The position numbers and the translations under genes were made by a program. A DNA stretch of 64,000 bases from Ulvibacterium sp965228935 (GTDB lineage Bacteria > Bacteroidota > Bacteroidia > Flavobacteriales > Flavobacteriaceae), in assembly GCF_965228935.1 (NCBI RefSeq), contig NZ_OZ245846.1:3534001-3598000 (forward strand). The letters run 5' to 3'. Below are positions 51,800 through 60,053 of this stretch, in pieces. A model generated the notes under the pieces. It was not told where the DNA came from and ran no database searches. It saw nothing but the letters and a program-made list of their open reading frames with translations. Each line of letters starts with the position of its first letter. Within the stretch, counting starts at the first letter, position 1.

Positions 51800-52713
51800 A
51801 ACAGGGCTATAAAGGAGAAATAGGAATCTGGAAATACTTTTTGATTCCCTTAGGCTTTATTGGGTTGATGGTACTCAACTACGTGGCCATAGTACTTCTG
51901 GATTTGGATGTTGAGGCCATTATGGAAGCGGAAATAAAAAGGAAAGGCGCCAACCGGTTTTTGGTAGAGATGCTGATTCCCTTCATCGTCGGTCTTGTCC
52001 TGTTGTTTCTATGGGTGAAGTACATTCATAGACAAACATTGACCTCATTGACGACTTCCAGAAAAAAAATCGATTGGAAACGGGTTTTCTTTGCTTTTGC
52101 ACTTTGGTCCACCATCACCATAGTACTAACCGGAATCGATATTATAGTCGCCCCAGAGGACTATGTCCTCAATTTCAGATGGGAACCATTTTTGTATTTA
52201 GTGATAATAGCGGTATTACTCATTCCCATACAGACCAGTTTCGAAGAATATTTGTTCCGGGGTTATATGATGCAGGGTATCGGAATTATGGCTAAAAATC
52301 GATGGGTACCCTTGTTCGTAACCTCCGTATTGTTCGGATTGATGCATTTGGGAAATCCGGAAGTGGGTAAATTGGGCTATGGGATTATGGTTTACTACAT
52401 TGGTACCGGTTTTTTCTTGGGAATTATGACCTTAATGGATCGGGGCCTTGAACTGGCCTTGGGTTTTCATGCTTCCAATAATTTGGTAACTGCACTTCTG
52501 GTCACTGCGGATAGCACGGCTTTTCAAGTGGATGCCATTTATAAAAACGTGGCCGAACCTAGTTTAGGTTTTGATGCCTTGTTACCCGTATTTATAGTCT
52601 TTCCAATACTGCTCTATGTTTTTTCCAAAAAATACCAATGGAAAAATTGGAAGGAGCGGCTAGCAGGCCCCGTACTATCCAAAGAAGAGTTTTTTGCCTC
52701 CAGTCATGACTAA
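51790..52713 (+). CDS. CPBP family intramembrane glutamic endopeptidase
   Basis: An inner-membrane protease-like protein of the CPBP (Abi/Rce1) superfamily, 307 residues and about eight membrane helices (for example YFLIPLGFIGLMVLNYVAIVL and VVEMLIPFIVGLVLLFLWV). The active-site motif is FEEYLFRGYMMQG (EExxxR), followed by the second and third motifs LFVTSVLFGLMHLGNP and LALGFHASNNLVTAL with the conserved His/Asn. Roles of bacterial members include bacteriocin immunity and prenylated-protein processing; none is indicated here. The gene overlaps menC by ten bases and menE by eight, so it is translationally embedded in the men operon. Confidence 0.9.
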   Translation: MYIEQGYKGEIGIWKYFLIPLGFIGLMVLNYVAIVLLDLDVEAIMEAEIKRKGANRFLVEMLIPFIVGLVLLFLWVKYIHRQTLTSLTTSRKKIDWKRVFFAFALWSTITIVLTGIDIIVAPEDYVLNFRWEPFLYLVIIAVLLIPIQTSFEEYLFRGYMMQGIGIMAKNRWVPLFVTSVLFGLMHLGNPEVGKLGYGIMVYYIGTGFFLGIMTLMDRGLELALGFHASNNLVTALLVTADSTAFQVDAIYKNVAEPSLGFDALLPVFIVFPILLYVFSKKYQWKNWKERLAGPVLSKEEFFASSHD

Positions 52714-53797
52714 GCCTAAGTATAACGAAATTCATGCTCAATTCAAGTTTAATGGTTTCCATCCTTCTGTCGATGAGCTAAAGGAGATAGGATATAGCTT
52801 AATAAAGGAAGGCGAACCTTTTGAGCAGCTCATTGGGGATTTTTTATTGGATTGGCTTGATGAAAAACCGACCTTGGAAGTCAAAACTTCGGGCTCCACA
52901 GGAAAACCGAAACCGATTCTTCTAAAAAAGAGCCGGATGGTGAATTCAGCTTTGGCGACAGGGGACTTCTTTGGACTGGAACCGGGAAGCTCTGCGTTAC
53001 TATGTTTACCCTGTGATTTCATTGCCGGAAAAATGATGTTGATCCGTGCCATGGTGCTGGGCCTTGAAATGGATTATATAGAACCTTCCTCAAATCCGTT
53101 AGGCCTAATTTCCAATTCCTATGATTTTTGCGCAATGGTGCCACTGCAATTGGAGAATTCTTTAGAGCGACTTAATGACATAAGTACCTTATTGATTGGA
53201 GGCGCCCCTATATCGAATATTTTGGAAAAAAAGATAGAACGGGAATCAACTGCTATTTTTGAAACCTATGGGATGACGGAAACCATAACCCATATAGCCG
53301 TAAGGGAAATTCATGCCGACCGATCAGATAAGGACGAACCTCGTTTTAAGACCTTGCCCAGGGTCACGGTTTCCAAGGATCACAGGGGTTGTCTTGTCAT
53401 TGATGCGCCGGAGATTTGTGATGATAAGGTAATTACCAATGACTTGGTACATCTCATTTCAAAAACCGAATTTAAATGGTTGGGGCGGTATGATAACGTG
53501 ATTAATTCCGGAGGCGTAAAATTGATTCCGGAACAAATCGAGGCGAAACTGGCCCAAATCATTACAAATCGATTTTTTGTCACGGGATTGCCCGATGTGA
53601 GGTTGGGACACAAGCCGGTGTTGGTCGTTGAAGGCGAAACCGATGTTGAAATCGTTTCTCAAAAAATAGCGGGATTTCCTTCCCTCGAAAAATATGAAGC
53701 GCCCAAAGCCATTTATAGTATCCCTAAGTTCAAGGAGACGGAAAATGGAAAAATCTTAAGACATGAAACATTAAAATTCTTAGAAATCATTAGCTAA
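52706..53797 (+). CDS. menE: o-succinylbenzoate-CoA ligase
   Basis: Adenylate-forming enzyme that activates o-succinylbenzoate to its CoA ester for MenB. The 363 residues are shorter than the usual 450-490, mainly at the N-terminus. The AMP-binding signatures are present: EVKTSGSTGKPKPILLKKS, IFETYGMTETITHIAV, and the later FKWLGRYDNVINSGGVKLIPEQIE. The final Lys of the C-terminal domain is in ETENGKILRHETLK. The frame begins at a TTG four codons earlier; ATG 52706 overlaps the CPBP stop. It ends the men cluster. Confidence 0.94.
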   Translation: MTKPKYNEIHAQFKFNGFHPSVDELKEIGYSLIKEGEPFEQLIGDFLLDWLDEKPTLEVKTSGSTGKPKPILLKKSRMVNSALATGDFFGLEPGSSALLCLPCDFIAGKMMLIRAMVLGLEMDYIEPSSNPLGLISNSYDFCAMVPLQLENSLERLNDISTLLIGGAPISNILEKKIERESTAIFETYGMTETITHIAVREIHADRSDKDEPRFKTLPRVTVSKDHRGCLVIDAPEICDDKVITNDLVHLISKTEFKWLGRYDNVINSGGVKLIPEQIEAKLAQIITNRFFVTGLPDVRLGHKPVLVVEGETDVEIVSQKIAGFPSLEKYEAPKAIYSIPKFKETENGKILRHETLKFLEIIS

Positions 53798-53831
53798 AAG
53801 TCTTCTAATTCTTATTAAAAAAAATCACCCT

Positions 53832-55178
53832 ATGAAAAATAAGCTATCTCTTTTTTGTTTCTTACTCTCCCTATCATTGTTTCCCCAGCAAATCCTCCCT
53901 GAAATTGAAAGGGCCAAGGTGATAGATGAGATTCTGGCCGACCGTTTCAATAATCTCTTGCCCCAATTAATGGACGAAACGGATATTGACATGTGGTTAT
54001 TGATTTCACGGGAATATAATGAGGATCCGGTATTGCGTACCATGCTACCGGCCACCTGGCTGAATGCCCGAAGACGGACCATTTTGGTTTTCTATCGGGA
54101 TAAAGCAAAAAATACCATTGATAAGTTGGCGGTGGCCCGCTACAATGTGGGGGACAATATCCTATCGGTTTGGGACAAGGAAAAGGAACCCGAGCAGTGG
54201 AAGCGTTTGATGCAATTGATTGAAGAGCGAAATCCCAAAAAAATTGCGTTAAACTATTCCAAGGACCACAACATTGCGGACGGTCTGGATAAGACAGATT
54301 ATGAGGAATTCATGCAAAACCTACCTGCGAAGTACCATAAAAAAGTAGTTTCTGCGGAGCAATTGGCCGTTAGATGGATAGAAACCCGAACGGCTCGTGA
54401 AATGATTATTTACAATCAGCTGGTGGACATTACCCATGACATTATCGCTGAGGCGTTTTCCGAAAAGGTCATTACCCCGGGAGTTACCACCACCACGGAA
54501 GTTGAGTGGTGGATGCGACAAAAAGTGACTGATTTGGGATTGATAACTTGGTTTCATCCAACTGTGGATGTACAACGTACCAGCGAGGAAACCAGGGGCC
54601 ATCTTTATTCCTTTTCCGATCGTCCAGAGGATATGGTCATTCTGCCCGGCGATTTGCTACACTGCGATTTTGGAATTACGTACCTGCGCCTCAATACCGA
54701 TTGCCAGGAACTGGCCTATGTACGCAAATCTGGAGAAAAAGAGGCCCCTGAATTCTTGCGTGATGCCTTAAAAGAAGGGAACAAGGTCCAGGATTTCCTT
54801 ACCGGAAATATGATTGCGGGCCGTACCGGGAATGAAATTTTGGCCAAAGCCCTACAGGATGGACGGAAAGCCGGACTACGTCCTGCCATTTATACCCACC
54901 CCCTGGGAACCTATGGACATTCCGCAGGTACCACTATAGGTATGTGGGATGCGCAAGGGGGGGTTATGAAGGATGATGGAGAAAATTATCCGTTACGTCC
55001 CAATACGGTCTATGCCATAGAACTCAATACTACGGTGACCGTCCCAGAATGGAAACGAGACATCCGGATTATGTTGGAAGAGGCCGGGTTCTATGGGGAG
55101 AACGGGTTCAGATATGTGAACGGAAGACAAACGGAACTGCTCCTTGTACCAAGGGTAAAGGAACATTTGGGCGAATAA
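53832..55178 (+). CDS. Exported M24-family metallopeptidase (Xaa-Pro dipeptidase-like)
   Basis: A 448-residue exported aminopeptidase-P-type enzyme with a signal peptide (MKNKLSLFCFLLSLSLF). Residues about 25-170 form the creatinase N domain, and the rest is the pita-bread catalytic domain. The metal ligands are recognisable in order: the first Asp in LLHCDFGITYL, the second in RLNTDCQELAY, the His in THPLGTYGHSAG, the Glu in AIELNTTV and the last Glu in GRQTELLLV. It has a dinuclear metal site and is likely to cleave N-terminal residues before proline, in the periplasm. It separates the men cluster from the plug-protein locus. Confidence 0.9.
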   Translation: MKNKLSLFCFLLSLSLFPQQILPEIERAKVIDEILADRFNNLLPQLMDETDIDMWLLISREYNEDPVLRTMLPATWLNARRRTILVFYRDKAKNTIDKLAVARYNVGDNILSVWDKEKEPEQWKRLMQLIEERNPKKIALNYSKDHNIADGLDKTDYEEFMQNLPAKYHKKVVSAEQLAVRWIETRTAREMIIYNQLVDITHDIIAEAFSEKVITPGVTTTTEVEWWMRQKVTDLGLITWFHPTVDVQRTSEETRGHLYSFSDRPEDMVILPGDLLHCDFGITYLRLNTDCQELAYVRKSGEKEAPEFLRDALKEGNKVQDFLTGNMIAGRTGNEILAKALQDGRKAGLRPAIYTHPLGTYGHSAGTTIGMWDAQGGVMKDDGENYPLRPNTVYAIELNTTVTVPEWKRDIRIMLEEAGFYGENGFRYVNGRQTELLLVPRVKEHLGE

Positions 55179-55183
55179 TGTTC

Positions 55184-55199
55184 GGCATTGTTTTTGTAG
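55184..55199 (+). promoter_or_regulatory. Duplicated promoter-region motif, copy 1
   Basis: GGCATTGTTTTTGTAG, starting exactly 62 bases before the ATG at 55246. The sister motif at 57080-57095 (GGCGTAGTTTTTGTAG) is also 62 bases before its ATG. An AT-rich TATATTTA lies between it and the gene. Confidence 0.5.
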
Positions 55200-55245
55200 C
55201 TTATTTTCTGTATATTTAGTAAAAAAACTGCAAATCCCCGACATT

Positions 55246-56949
55246 ATGAAACATTTTCTTCCAGCATTTCTGTTTTTACTTTTGGGAAACGTCTATTCCC
55301 AAGAGACACTCAAAACGATTAGGGGCATAATATCCGATGATGGCCAAGCTCCTTTAAGAGACGTAAATATCACTGTTAAAAACACGGACAGGGTAGTGGG
55401 TACCGATAAATTCGGAAAATATAAAATCGGTGCCCATGAAGGAGAAACCTTGGTCTATAGTCATATAGGCAAGAAAACCTTGGAAGTTTTGGTAGAAGAT
55501 GTAACCACCTTTTTGAATGTAACCTTAAGGGATGAAATTCAGCAACTGGACGAGGTTGTGGTTACGAAAAGATATCATAAGACCCAACAGGAACTTTATG
55601 GGGAATACAATAGCAATAAGAATTTGATAAAAACGCTTTTTGGAATCCTGGATATCAGTAGAATGCCATTTCGGGCCCAGATTATTGATGGTGAGACTAT
55701 TAATCCTTCCGCTCTTGATATTTTAACGGTTTTACGGGTAAAAATCCCAGGTTTTTTTCCTAGAGGCCTAGCTAATATCAATGCTAGATATTCTCCTCTA
55801 TGGGAGGTAGATGGTGTATTGTTTCGGACTACACCCAAATTTTTAGACATACAAAACATAGATAGAGTCGCGGTCATACAAGGTCTAGGAGGACTGAACA
55901 AATATGGTAGTCTCGCCTCTGGGGGGCTTGTAATCATCAATACAAAAGCTAATTTCAGCCGGGAACCTGGAACAGACCTCCCCTATGATCAAGCGAAGTT
56001 GCGAAACAATTTTTTTGAAAGGGGGGATGCGATAAGTCAGGAGGATTTGGGTGTACCTATGTATATACAGACCTTAAATGCTTCGGTTGATTTGAACAAA
56101 GCCAGGGAAAGTTATTTTGAGCTCGAAAAGATATATGGCCAATCACCTTATTTTTATTTGGATGCACGATCCTATTTTCAGAAAGAACGTAGGGATAGGG
56201 CTATGGCCAAAATGATTACGAAGAGCATTGAAGCCAACTACTCTAATAATCCTATTATCCTTAAGGCCTTGGCCTATCAATTGGATGAGGAAAGGGATTA
56301 TGGTGCCTCGGTGGAACTGTACAAGAAAATTTTCATTCTTCGCCCGCATTATCAACAATCCTACCACGATCTGGCGAATGCCTATAGAAACAGCGGAAAA
56401 GTTGAACGGGCCGCCCTGCTCTATGCCCGGCACCAATTTTTGTTGCACGAAGGGCTCTTCAATAAATCTGAAACCTTTTCGGATATTCTAGATCGGGACT
56501 TCAACAATTTATTGGTACAGAAAGGGGAAGTACTGTCCCAGGAAAAGGTGTTCCATCCATCCGATACGGATGATTTTAGGGGAACACGTTTGGTATTCGA
56601 ATGGAATGATAGTGAGGCAGAATTTGAATTACAGTTCGTAAAAGGTAATAAACAATACTATACCTTTAAACATAGCTCATTCGATAATGAAGATTATATC
56701 AAGGATGGGAAACAGAACCGTTTTTCATGTCGGGAATATTTAATTTATGACCCAGAGGGAATTTGGCAGGTCAATGTCAACTATCTGGGAAACAAAAGTC
56801 TTACACCTACCTATATAAAGGCTACGATTTACTACAACTATGGAAAACCCAACCAAAGACACGAATCCAGGGTTTTTAAATTAAGGGCTAAAAATAGTAA
56901 TCAAGAATTGTTCAAGATTCAAGTTGGGGGAATGGTATCTATTTGGTAA
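55246..56949 (+). CDS. Plug-only SusC-like protein with TPR and DUF2135-like domains, copy A
   Basis: An exported protein of 567 residues with an unusual order: signal peptide (about 1-18); carboxypeptidase-regulatory-like domain (about 22-100; RGIISDDGQAPLRDVNIT); the SusC-type linker LDEVVVTKR; a TonB receptor plug domain (about 125-240; INPSALDILTVLRVKIPG, EVDGVLF, IDRVAVIQGLGGLNKYGS, GGLVIINTK); then no outer-membrane barrel but a helical TPR-like region (about 300-410; ASVELYKKIFILRPHYQQSYHDLANAYR). It ends in a beta domain close to DUF2135 (about 450-565; FEWNDSEAEFELQFV, WQVNVNYLGN). Copy B follows at 57142. The open frame and repeated architecture argue against a truncated receptor. 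Confidence 0.85.
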   Translation: MKHFLPAFLFLLLGNVYSQETLKTIRGIISDDGQAPLRDVNITVKNTDRVVGTDKFGKYKIGAHEGETLVYSHIGKKTLEVLVEDVTTFLNVTLRDEIQQLDEVVVTKRYHKTQQELYGEYNSNKNLIKTLFGILDISRMPFRAQIIDGETINPSALDILTVLRVKIPGFFPRGLANINARYSPLWEVDGVLFRTTPKFLDIQNIDRVAVIQGLGGLNKYGSLASGGLVIINTKANFSREPGTDLPYDQAKLRNNFFERGDAISQEDLGVPMYIQTLNASVDLNKARESYFELEKIYGQSPYFYLDARSYFQKERRDRAMAKMITKSIEANYSNNPIILKALAYQLDEERDYGASVELYKKIFILRPHYQQSYHDLANAYRNSGKVERAALLYARHQFLLHEGLFNKSETFSDILDRDFNNLLVQKGEVLSQEKVFHPSDTDDFRGTRLVFEWNDSEAEFELQFVKGNKQYYTFKHSSFDNEDYIKDGKQNRFSCREYLIYDPEGIWQVNVNYLGNKSLTPTYIKATIYYNYGKPNQRHESRVFKLRAKNSNQELFKIQVGGMVSIW

Positions 56950-57079
56950 AATAGGCGCAGCAATTGCTATCTCCCTGTTGAATGATTACCGTCTTTTTCA
57001 TTGGTATGAAGTATCAAAACCACTCCACGAGCTAGGTTTTTGGTATGGAAATAGGTAATTCGTTCCCTTTTTGCTATTT

Positions 57080-57095
57080 GGCGTAGTTTTTGTAG
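57080..57095 (+). promoter_or_regulatory. Duplicated promoter-region motif, copy 2
   Basis: GGCGTAGTTTTTGTAG, 62 bases before the ATG at 57142, matching the motif at 55184-55199 in sequence and distance. It suggests that the gene duplication included its promoter. Confidence 0.5.
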
Positions 57096-57141
57096 TACTT
57101 TTTAGTAATTTTATTAAACAATACTAAAAACACGGACCGTT

Positions 57142-58899
57142 ATGAAACATCTCTTCCCTGCGTTACTTTTTTTGCTTTTTTCCCAAGTCTACTCTCAAGA
57201 AACCCTTAGAACAATAAGAGGTCTGGTTTCCGATGGTCAGGAGCCCATTAAGGATGTAAATATCTCAATTAAGGACACCGATAGGTTGACAACGACCGAT
57301 GCATCCGGAAAATATGAAATCAGTGCTCATGAAGGCGAGACTTTGGTCTATAGCTATGTGGGCAAGAAAACCTTGGAGATTTTGGTAGAAGACGTAACCA
57401 CCTTTTTAAACGTAACCTTAAAGGATGAAGTTCAAGAATTGGATGAGGTGGTTGTAACCAAAAAAAAATACCGCAGGACACAAAATGAACTTCGTTTAGA
57501 TTACAATACCGACAAAAATTTGATTAAGACGGTTCATGGCATTATGGATACCAAATTGCTGCCACACAGGGTTCAAATTATAGACGTAAAGGATATTAAT
57601 CCATCTACTGTTGATATCTTGACCCTTTTACGGGCCCAAGTTCCAAACATTTTGACTCCTACCAATACTGTAGGCCTAAATTTAAATAATCTCCAGGTTT
57701 TTTTTCGTAGGGGGAATACATCCATTAATACCAGAACACCGGTTTTGTTCGAAGTGGATGGGGTCTTACTCTATCAGGTGCCCATGTTTCTAGATATACA
57801 AAACATTGAGAGGATGGCCGTCATACAAGGCCTAGGGGCACTGAACAAATATGGTAGCCAAGCAGCGGGCGGTCTGATCATCATCAATACAAAAACGGCG
57901 AATTTCAGCCGGGAATCTGGAAAAAGTGAACCCTATGATCAGGCAAAGCTAAGGGACAATTTTTTTAAAGAGGACGATGTTGTCAGTGGCAGTCCTTTGG
58001 CGGTACCCAAGTACCTACGGACTTTACGCTCCACCGTTAATTTGAGAGACCCGAAGGAGAGTTATGCCCAACTTGAAAAGGTAAACGGGAGGTCCCCCTA
58101 TTTTTATTTGGATACGCGGTCCTATTTTCAAAAAGAACATAAGGACAAGGCCATGGTGGAAATGATCACAAATAGCATTGAAACCCAGTATCCCGACAAT
58201 CCCGTTATCCTTAAGGCCTTGGCCTATCAAATGGACGAAGCGGGGGATTATGGATCCTCGGTGGAACTCTATAAAAAAATATTTGTCCTGCGACCACATT
58301 ACCAGCAGTCCTATCACGATCTGGCGAATGCGTACAGGAACAGTGGAAAAATTGAACGGGCCGCCCTGCTCTATGCCCGCCACCAGTTTTTGATGCGCGA
58401 AGGATTTTTTAGCAAGTCGGATACCTTTTCCAATATTCTAAATCGGGACTTCAACAATTTGTTGGGTCAGGAAGGGGAAGTACTGTCCCAGGAAAAGATG
58501 TTTTTTGTATCCGATGAGGACGATTTTAACGGAACGCGGCTAGTGTTTGAATGGAACGACAGTGAGGCGGAATTCGAATTGCAGTTCGTCAATGGTGACA
58601 AACAATACTACACCTTTAAGCATACGGCTTCCGACAACGGGGAACTCATAAAGGATGAAAAGCAGAACGGTTTTTCGTGTCAGGAACATCTTATTTACGA
58701 CCCGAAAGGGACTTGGCAGGTGAACGTAAACTATTTGGGAAACAAAAGCCTTACCCCGACCTATCTCAAGGCCACAGTTTATCAGGATTATGGGAAACCT
58801 TCCCAAAGGCAGGAATCCCGGGTTTTTAAATTGATGGCCAAGAACCGCAATCAAGAATTGTTCAAGATTAAGGCAGATGGAACATTTTCCATCCGATAA
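57142..58899 (+). CDS. Plug-only SusC-like protein with TPR and DUF2135-like domains, copy B
   Basis: The 585-residue paralogue of the gene at 55246, with the same signal peptide, carboxypeptidase-regulatory-like domain, LDEVVVTK linker, plug (INPSTVDILTLLRAQVPN, EVDGVLL, GLIIINTKT), TPR-like region and DUF2135-like end. Differences cluster in the plug: copy B has an extra stretch (about 160-185, LTPTNTVGLNLNNLQVFF) where copy A is short. Long runs are almost identical in the TPR region (ELYKKIF-LRPHYQQSYHDLANAYRNSGK), which implies recent duplication or gene conversion. The stop codon TAA directly precedes the ATG of the next gene. Function unknown. Confidence 0.85.
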   Translation: MKHLFPALLFLLFSQVYSQETLRTIRGLVSDGQEPIKDVNISIKDTDRLTTTDASGKYEISAHEGETLVYSYVGKKTLEILVEDVTTFLNVTLKDEVQELDEVVVTKKKYRRTQNELRLDYNTDKNLIKTVHGIMDTKLLPHRVQIIDVKDINPSTVDILTLLRAQVPNILTPTNTVGLNLNNLQVFFRRGNTSINTRTPVLFEVDGVLLYQVPMFLDIQNIERMAVIQGLGALNKYGSQAAGGLIIINTKTANFSRESGKSEPYDQAKLRDNFFKEDDVVSGSPLAVPKYLRTLRSTVNLRDPKESYAQLEKVNGRSPYFYLDTRSYFQKEHKDKAMVEMITNSIETQYPDNPVILKALAYQMDEAGDYGSSVELYKKIFVLRPHYQQSYHDLANAYRNSGKIERAALLYARHQFLMREGFFSKSDTFSNILNRDFNNLLGQEGEVLSQEKMFFVSDEDDFNGTRLVFEWNDSEAEFELQFVNGDKQYYTFKHTASDNGELIKDEKQNGFSCQEHLIYDPKGTWQVNVNYLGNKSLTPTYLKATVYQDYGKPSQRQESRVFKLMAKNRNQELFKIKADGTFSIR

Positions 58900-60045
58900 A
58901 TGGTACTTAAATCTTGCTTCATAGGAATTGGCTTGCTTCTTTTTTCCTTGGAATGCTTTGGTCAAAATGAATACGAAGGTCAGGTCATTGATAGGGCAAC
59001 AGGGAATCCTATTCCATATGTGAATATAGGTATCGTGGCAAAAGGCATGGGTACCGTAAGCAATGAGGATGGACTTTTTCGTCTACAGGCCGACATACCA
59101 GATTTGGACGAGAAAAATGTAGTGCTGTTTTCGTGTCTGGGTTACAAAACCTTGGAGATTCCATTGTCGCGACTTAGACCCGTAAATAATGAACATTCCA
59201 AAATAAAAATGGCACCGGAGGCTATGGAATTAAATGAAGTGGTGGTTACCAACACAGATGGACGCTTCATTAGGGATTATGTGGGCTATCCCTATATAGG
59301 CGATGAAACTTATGGGTATTGGAAGGACAACATTGCCTTGGGTGGTGAGTTGGCCACTCGGATCCTTGTCAAGAAAGGCCCTAGAATACTTAAACGACTT
59401 ATGTTCGAGGTCATAAGTAATCCATCGGATAGCATTTTGGTTCGTGTAAATTTTTATGATGACGACGGTAAGCTAAGATTACCTGGTACTAATTTGAACA
59501 AATCCGGAAAGAGTGTTCTTTGTACCATCCCCAAAGGTGCCCGATCCCTACAGGTCGATTTAAGGGACTATAGCATTCAAGTAAATGATAGTTTTATAGC
59601 CTCATTGGAACTTTTGCAGGTCTATGGGCAGGAAGAACTGGGCTTGGTTTTGGCAGGTACCCGGAATATCTCTACTTCGTACCGTAAATACTCCAGTCAG
59701 GATAAATGGGAAGAATTTTCAAATCAAGCGATGGCCTACCATTTGGAGACTTCTTTTAAGGTACCCGGTAAAGCTGCGGATAGATATGAAACTAGGCAGC
59801 AGCGCAAGCTAAAACGGCACAGGACCGTTTCGGGCTTTGTTTTTAAAAATGGGAGAATGGTGCCGGCCGTACAAATTTCAAATCTCCGGACAAAGGAACA
59901 AACAACGACGGATGAAAAGGGCCGCTATATCATTGGAGCCAAAAAGGGTGATATTCTGGTGTTTACAAAAAAAGGACACGGGAAAGAAACGAAAAAAGTA
60001 AGTGATAAACCGGTATTGAATGCGGTTCTCCAGCCCGAGGAATAA
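58900..60045 (+). CDS. Exported protein with two carboxypeptidase-regulatory-like domains
   Basis: A 381-residue exported protein (signal peptide about 1-21, MVLKSCFIGIGLLLFSLECFG). An N-terminal regulatory-like domain (about 23-115; EYEGQVIDRATGNPIPYVNIG and ELNEVVVTNTDG, the SusC-type linker) is followed by a middle beta-rich region with no recognised family (about 120-300). A second, shorter regulatory-like domain (about 305-380) closes it: SGFVFKNGRMVPAVQISN, TTTDEKGRYIIGAKKGD. The ATG directly follows the stop of plug copy B (TAAATG), so it is translationally linked to that gene. The combination suggests a partner of the plug proteins; no reaction or ligand is claimed. Confidence 0.82.
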   Translation: MVLKSCFIGIGLLLFSLECFGQNEYEGQVIDRATGNPIPYVNIGIVAKGMGTVSNEDGLFRLQADIPDLDEKNVVLFSCLGYKTLEIPLSRLRPVNNEHSKIKMAPEAMELNEVVVTNTDGRFIRDYVGYPYIGDETYGYWKDNIALGGELATRILVKKGPRILKRLMFEVISNPSDSILVRVNFYDDDGKLRLPGTNLNKSGKSVLCTIPKGARSLQVDLRDYSIQVNDSFIASLELLQVYGQEELGLVLAGTRNISTSYRKYSSQDKWEEFSNQAMAYHLETSFKVPGKAADRYETRQQRKLKRHRTVSGFVFKNGRMVPAVQISNLRTKEQTTTDEKGRYIIGAKKGDILVFTKKGHGKETKKVSDKPVLNAVLQPEE

Positions 60046-60053
60046 ACTATTGA

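Noticed and set aside
55246..58899. Plug genes as frameshifted or truncated SusC receptors
   Set aside because: The frame continues smoothly into TPR and DUF2135-like sequence, and both copies have the same architecture.
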